A stretch of DNA of 9,061 bases from the NCBI GenBank assembly GCA_007134175.1, contig SLLF01000258.1:1-9061 (forward strand), in the 5' to 3' direction. The stretch comes from Kiritimatiellia bacterium (GTDB taxonomy: Bacteria; Verrucomicrobiota; Kiritimatiellia; SLAD01). Of the stretch, positions 6,931-9,061 are shown piece by piece. The notes beneath the pieces were generated by a model, which searched no databases, had not been told where the DNA came from, and worked only from the letters and a program-made list of their open reading frames with translations. A program made the translations under genes and the position numbers. Every line of letters begins with the position of its first letter. Positions within the stretch are counted from its first letter, which is position 1.

Positions 6931-8180
6931 TTGCGTTCCTCCCGTTTAAGCGCGTCGATCAAGGGGACAAGAAATGACGCGACAAAGCCGCCGGCGAATC
7001 CGTTGTTATAGAGATTGACGCCCCCGTGGAGCACTCCGACATTGTGGACAATCGAGAGATGGCAGAAACCGGCCAGGATTCCCGCAAGCTGACCGTACTG
7101 GCCGGCTATAGGTGCCAAGGTGGTGCCGAAGAGACCGGCGATGATGACACCGGTGCTTCCGATGTCCCAGATCTTGAGCTGCGCCCCCAAGGCCACGCCG
7201 GCCAGGATGCTGATACTGTTGCGCGGATGTTTGCCAAACGCGGCGAATCCGACCACGGTCAGGATGCCCCCGATGATGGGGCCATTGAATTGACCGCCCA
7301 TGAGGACGACGAAGGCGGAGGCCACGAGTCCCATCAGGCCCATGTTGATGAGTACGGCGGCGTGGTTGCCTATGGACGTAAAATCGCTGATCAGGCGCCC
7401 GGAGGAAGATAGGATTTCGCGGCACGCCTCACGCAGGGTCTTTTTGCTATGGCGGGCGAGTATCCAGCCGGCTGCGATCATGAGCAGAAAAATGCTGTTC
7501 AGCATGATTTTCATGGGCACGTCAAACTCGCCGGACAGAATGGCGACCGGCGCGACGGTGAAGTTGAAACTGCGCAGGATAGCGATTAGGAAGGATCCGA
7601 TGATGCCGCCGGTGAACCCGATGTTGTAGATGTTGAATCCATCATGGAAGCGCAACATATGGGAGGCCAGCGGTGGCAGAATAAAGCCCGCCAGCAGTCC
7701 GAAACTGAAGGCGGTGGCATAGGCCGGCGAGCCGTCAAACTGGGTGCCGAAGGCCAGTAAGCTCACCAGCGGTGCCAGCGTGGTACCGAACAGGGACACC
7801 AGCGCATAGTTTTTCAGCGGCACACCCTGATACCGCGCGAAACTGGCCACGCCGATGATAATGGGCCAGATGTTGACAACGTTTTTACCGAAAAAGGCGA
7901 AACCGATTACGGTGTAGACAGCGGCAATGAACGGGCCGCTCAGTTCGATCTTGAGCCACCGCAGGAGTCCAAGGGAAATCAGGCCGCACAGCCCGGCATT
8001 GACGAGCGTGGCCCCTGCACCGCCTATGGCCAAATAATCGTGTAGCAGAACGCTGGGTGACGTGATAATCGCCAGCAGGCCGCGCACGACGGCGACCGGG
8101 GAAGCAACCAGCCATCCCGCACAGAGCAACACTACCGGGAAAAGGGTATGGCACCAGGAGGCAAACCTTTTGTCTTGCAT
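6927..8180 (-). CDS. DUF1576-family polytopic membrane protein with internal duplication
   Basis: A 417-residue, very hydrophobic inner-membrane protein that I recognise as DUF1576; no function is established for it. It consists of two homologous halves. FNGP/LSGP followed by TVxGFAxFGK occurs at about 79-99 and 297-317, FGTTLAP at 131-137 and 351-357, and NxYNxGFxGG at 183-192 and 389-398. Such a repeat is common in transporters and channels, so solute transport is a reasonable guess but no substrate can be read. The frame is open back to a TTG at 8306, which would add 42 residues. I prefer ATG 8180 because AAGGG (8185-8189) precedes it and the first hydrophobic helix (residues 13-40) then follows a short N-terminus. 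None of the earlier ATG/TTG codons has a ribosome site. The stop overlaps the next gene as ATGA, so the two proteins are probably co-translated and act together. Confidence 0.82.
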   Translation of the reverse strand: MQDKRFASWCHTLFPVVLLCAGWLVASPVAVVRGLLAIITSPSVLLHDYLAIGGAGATLVNAGLCGLISLGLLRWLKIELSGPFIAAVYTVIGFAFFGKNVVNIWPIIIGVASFARYQGVPLKNYALVSLFGTTLAPLVSLLAFGTQFDGSPAYATAFSFGLLAGFILPPLASHMLRFHDGFNIYNIGFTGGIIGSFLIAILRSFNFTVAPVAILSGEFDVPMKIMLNSIFLLMIAAGWILARHSKKTLREACREILSSSGRLISDFTSIGNHAAVLINMGLMGLVASAFVVLMGGQFNGPIIGGILTVVGFAAFGKHPRNSISILAGVALGAQLKIWDIGSTGVIIAGLFGTTLAPIAGQYGQLAGILAGFCHLSIVHNVGVLHGGVNLYNNGFAGGFVASFLVPLIDALKREERK

Positions 8181-8184
8181 GGAG

Positions 8185-8189
8185 CCCTT
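8185..8189 (-). promoter_or_regulatory. Ribosome binding site deciding the DUF1576 start
   Basis: The minus strand reads AAGGG four bases before ATG 8178-8180. The in-frame upstream candidates (TTG 8306, ATG 8285, ATG 8240, ATG 8198) lack any purine-rich match at a usable distance, so this site argues for the shorter protein. Confidence 0.5.
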
Positions 8190-8239
8190 AGGTAGCATGT
8201 CGCGGGCCGGATGCCAAGCGCGAACCGTACGGAAAAGCA

Positions 8240-8268
8240 TTGTCACGTGGCCGCTTATTTCGTATGAA
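8240..8268 (+). promoter_or_regulatory. Candidate promoter for the EF-G-like gene
   Basis: TTGTCA (8240-8245) and TATGAA (8263-8268) are separated by exactly 17 bases, matching 5/6 and 4/6 of the -35 and -10 consensus. A start near 8275 would give a leader of about 65 bases. It lies in the 158-base divergent gap between DUF1576 and the EF-G-like gene. I see no clear matching promoter for the minus strand in that gap. Confidence 0.33.
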
Positions 8269-8319
8269 GGGCGCAGCGTGGCCATGGTTGCGCTGATTAA
8301 TTGCAAGCCAAACGCAGAG

Positions 8320-8325
8320 AAGGAG
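8320..8325 (+). promoter_or_regulatory. Ribosome binding site of the EF-G-like gene, long spacing
   Basis: AAGGAG is an excellent anti-Shine-Dalgarno match but lies 13 bases before ATG 8339, longer than the usual 5-10. No in-frame start lies closer, so ATG 8339 remains the best choice. Confidence 0.5.
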
Positions 8326-8338
8326 CCATAAGAACCTT

Positions 8339-9061
8339 ATGAAAGATATTGAAATCACCAATGTCCGCAATTTCGCACTTTTGGGCCATACGGGTGCCGG
8401 TAAGACCACCTTGCTCGATGCCATTCTATTCAAGCTCGGTGCCAGTGACCGGCAGGGCTCGCCGGAAAACAAGACGAGTGGTGCCGATTGGACCGACGAA
8501 GAAAAGACGCGTCAGATCACGATGTGGGCCAAGTCCTTTGATTTAGTTTATCAAACCAAAGGCGGACGGTCCATGGAACTAGTGGCGTTGGATACGCCCG
8601 GCTATGCTGATTTCTACGGTCAGGTGCTGGCCGCGCAAGCGGTTGCGGATAGTGGCGTGTTGGTAGTGGATGCGGTCAGCGGCATTCAGGTCGGCACCCA
8701 ACGGGCGTGGAAGTGCTGTGAGCAGGTTGGATTGCCGCGCGCCATTGTCGTGTCGGGCATCGACAAGGAAAACGCCGATTTTTACGGTGTCCTGGCAGCG
8801 ATTCAATCCACTTGGGGTAATCAGTGCGTGCCGGTTGTGATTCCGGCCGAGGATCACCAGTCGGTGGTGGATGTGATGGCGGCCAGGGAATTGCCCGCCG
8901 CCATCGCCGAACAGGCCCGGGAAATGAAAGGGGCTCTGGTGGAGTTTGCAGCGGAAACCGATGACGCCTTGATCGAGAAATACCTGGGCGGCGAGGATTT
9001 GACCGCGGAAGAAATTGCGGCCGGCCTGCACGGGGCGGTGCATAGCGGGAACCTGGTGCCG
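8339..9061 (+). CDS. EF-G-like translational GTPase (EF-G2/FusA2-type), N-terminal part, cut by the window edge
   Basis: 241 residues of a larger protein that continues past the window; only the GTPase domain and its insert are visible. The P-loop GHTGAGKT is at 16-23. Switch I resembles EF-G, with EEKTRQITM (54-62) where canonical EF-G has ERGITI. G3 is DTPGYADF (85-92), so tyrosine replaces the catalytic histidine of DTPGHVDF, a change also found in the accessory EF-G-like (FusA2/EF-G2) group. G4, normally NKxD, reads SGID (139-142), so the asparagine and lysine that grip guanine are gone. The following VPVVIPAEDHQSVVDVM (164-180) matches the EF-G G'-subdomain region. The protein is therefore an EF-G paralogue rather than the housekeeping translocase. 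Its role is unknown; reduced or altered nucleotide use is an inference. The gene is divergent from DUF1576 and the start at ATG 8339 follows AAGGAG at 13 bases. Domains II-V cannot be judged here. Confidence 0.88.
   Translation, partial: MKDIEITNVRNFALLGHTGAGKTTLLDAILFKLGASDRQGSPENKTSGADWTDEEKTRQITMWAKSFDLVYQTKGGRSMELVALDTPGYADFYGQVLAAQAVADSGVLVVDAVSGIQVGTQRAWKCCEQVGLPRAIVVSGIDKENADFYGVLAAIQSTWGNQCVPVVIPAEDHQSVVDVMAARELPAAIAEQAREMKGALVEFAAETDDALIEKYLGGEDLTAEEIAAGLHGAVHSGNLVP

Noticed and set aside
6589..7011. 140-codon plus-strand open frame
   Set aside because: Mirrors the 115-residue gene on the other strand, which has a strong ribosome site and ATGA coupling. The mirror frame has neither.
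8062..8331. 89-codon plus-strand frame ending just before the EF-G-like gene
   Set aside because: Mostly antisense to DUF1576 coding sequence. Its stop after AAGGAG suggested a leader peptide, but there is no ribosome site or conserved look.
8579..9043. 154-codon minus-strand open frame
   Set aside because: Antisense to the EF-G-like GTPase domain and unlike any known protein.

Overview
The window looks like a chromosomal segment from a moderately GC-rich Gram-negative bacterium. An LptF/LptG-type lipopolysaccharide permease points to an outer membrane. An FGE-sulfatase-like secreted protein, a uroporphyrinogen-decarboxylase-like remnant, a DUF1576 membrane protein and an atypical EF-G-like GTPase together suggest the PVC group, perhaps Kiritimatiellota. 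That assignment is inference from gene content; no rRNA or other marker is present.

Left end (1-446): there is no intact gene. The minus strand of about 1-240 encodes the middle of a uroporphyrinogen decarboxylase (URO-D) superfamily protein. Its 5' part is missing and its C-terminus lies outside the window. Right beside the break, plus-strand 242-358 could be the tail of another, unidentified gene. A secreted SUMF1/FGE-sulfatase-domain protein follows on the plus strand (457-1572).

Centre (1661-6501, all minus strand): reading in the direction of transcription, there is a GTG-started LptF/LptG permease, then a 174-base gap with a hairpin and a candidate promoter. Next comes a 911-residue three-domain enzyme (acyl-adenylating ligase, acyl carrier domain, PlsC acyltransferase), followed by a patatin-like phospholipase joined to it by an ATGA stop/start overlap. 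The last two look like a translationally coupled deacylation/reacylation pair for membrane lipids.

Right part: a duplicated polytopic DUF1576 membrane protein (6927-8180, minus) overlaps by ATGA with a 115-residue soluble protein (6583-6930, minus). The small protein shows a faint GHKL-ATPase-like pattern. The two are probably made together, and they lie upstream of lptF/G on the same strand. Divergently, the plus strand starts an EF-G-like translational GTPase at 8339 that runs off the right edge. Its G4 and G3 motifs depart from canonical EF-G.

I see no tRNA, rRNA, CRISPR array, insertion sequence or integrase. The most interesting parts are the synthetase-ACP-acyltransferase/patatin pair, the DUF1576 plus small-protein pair, and the EF-G-like protein with a degenerate guanine-specificity motif.
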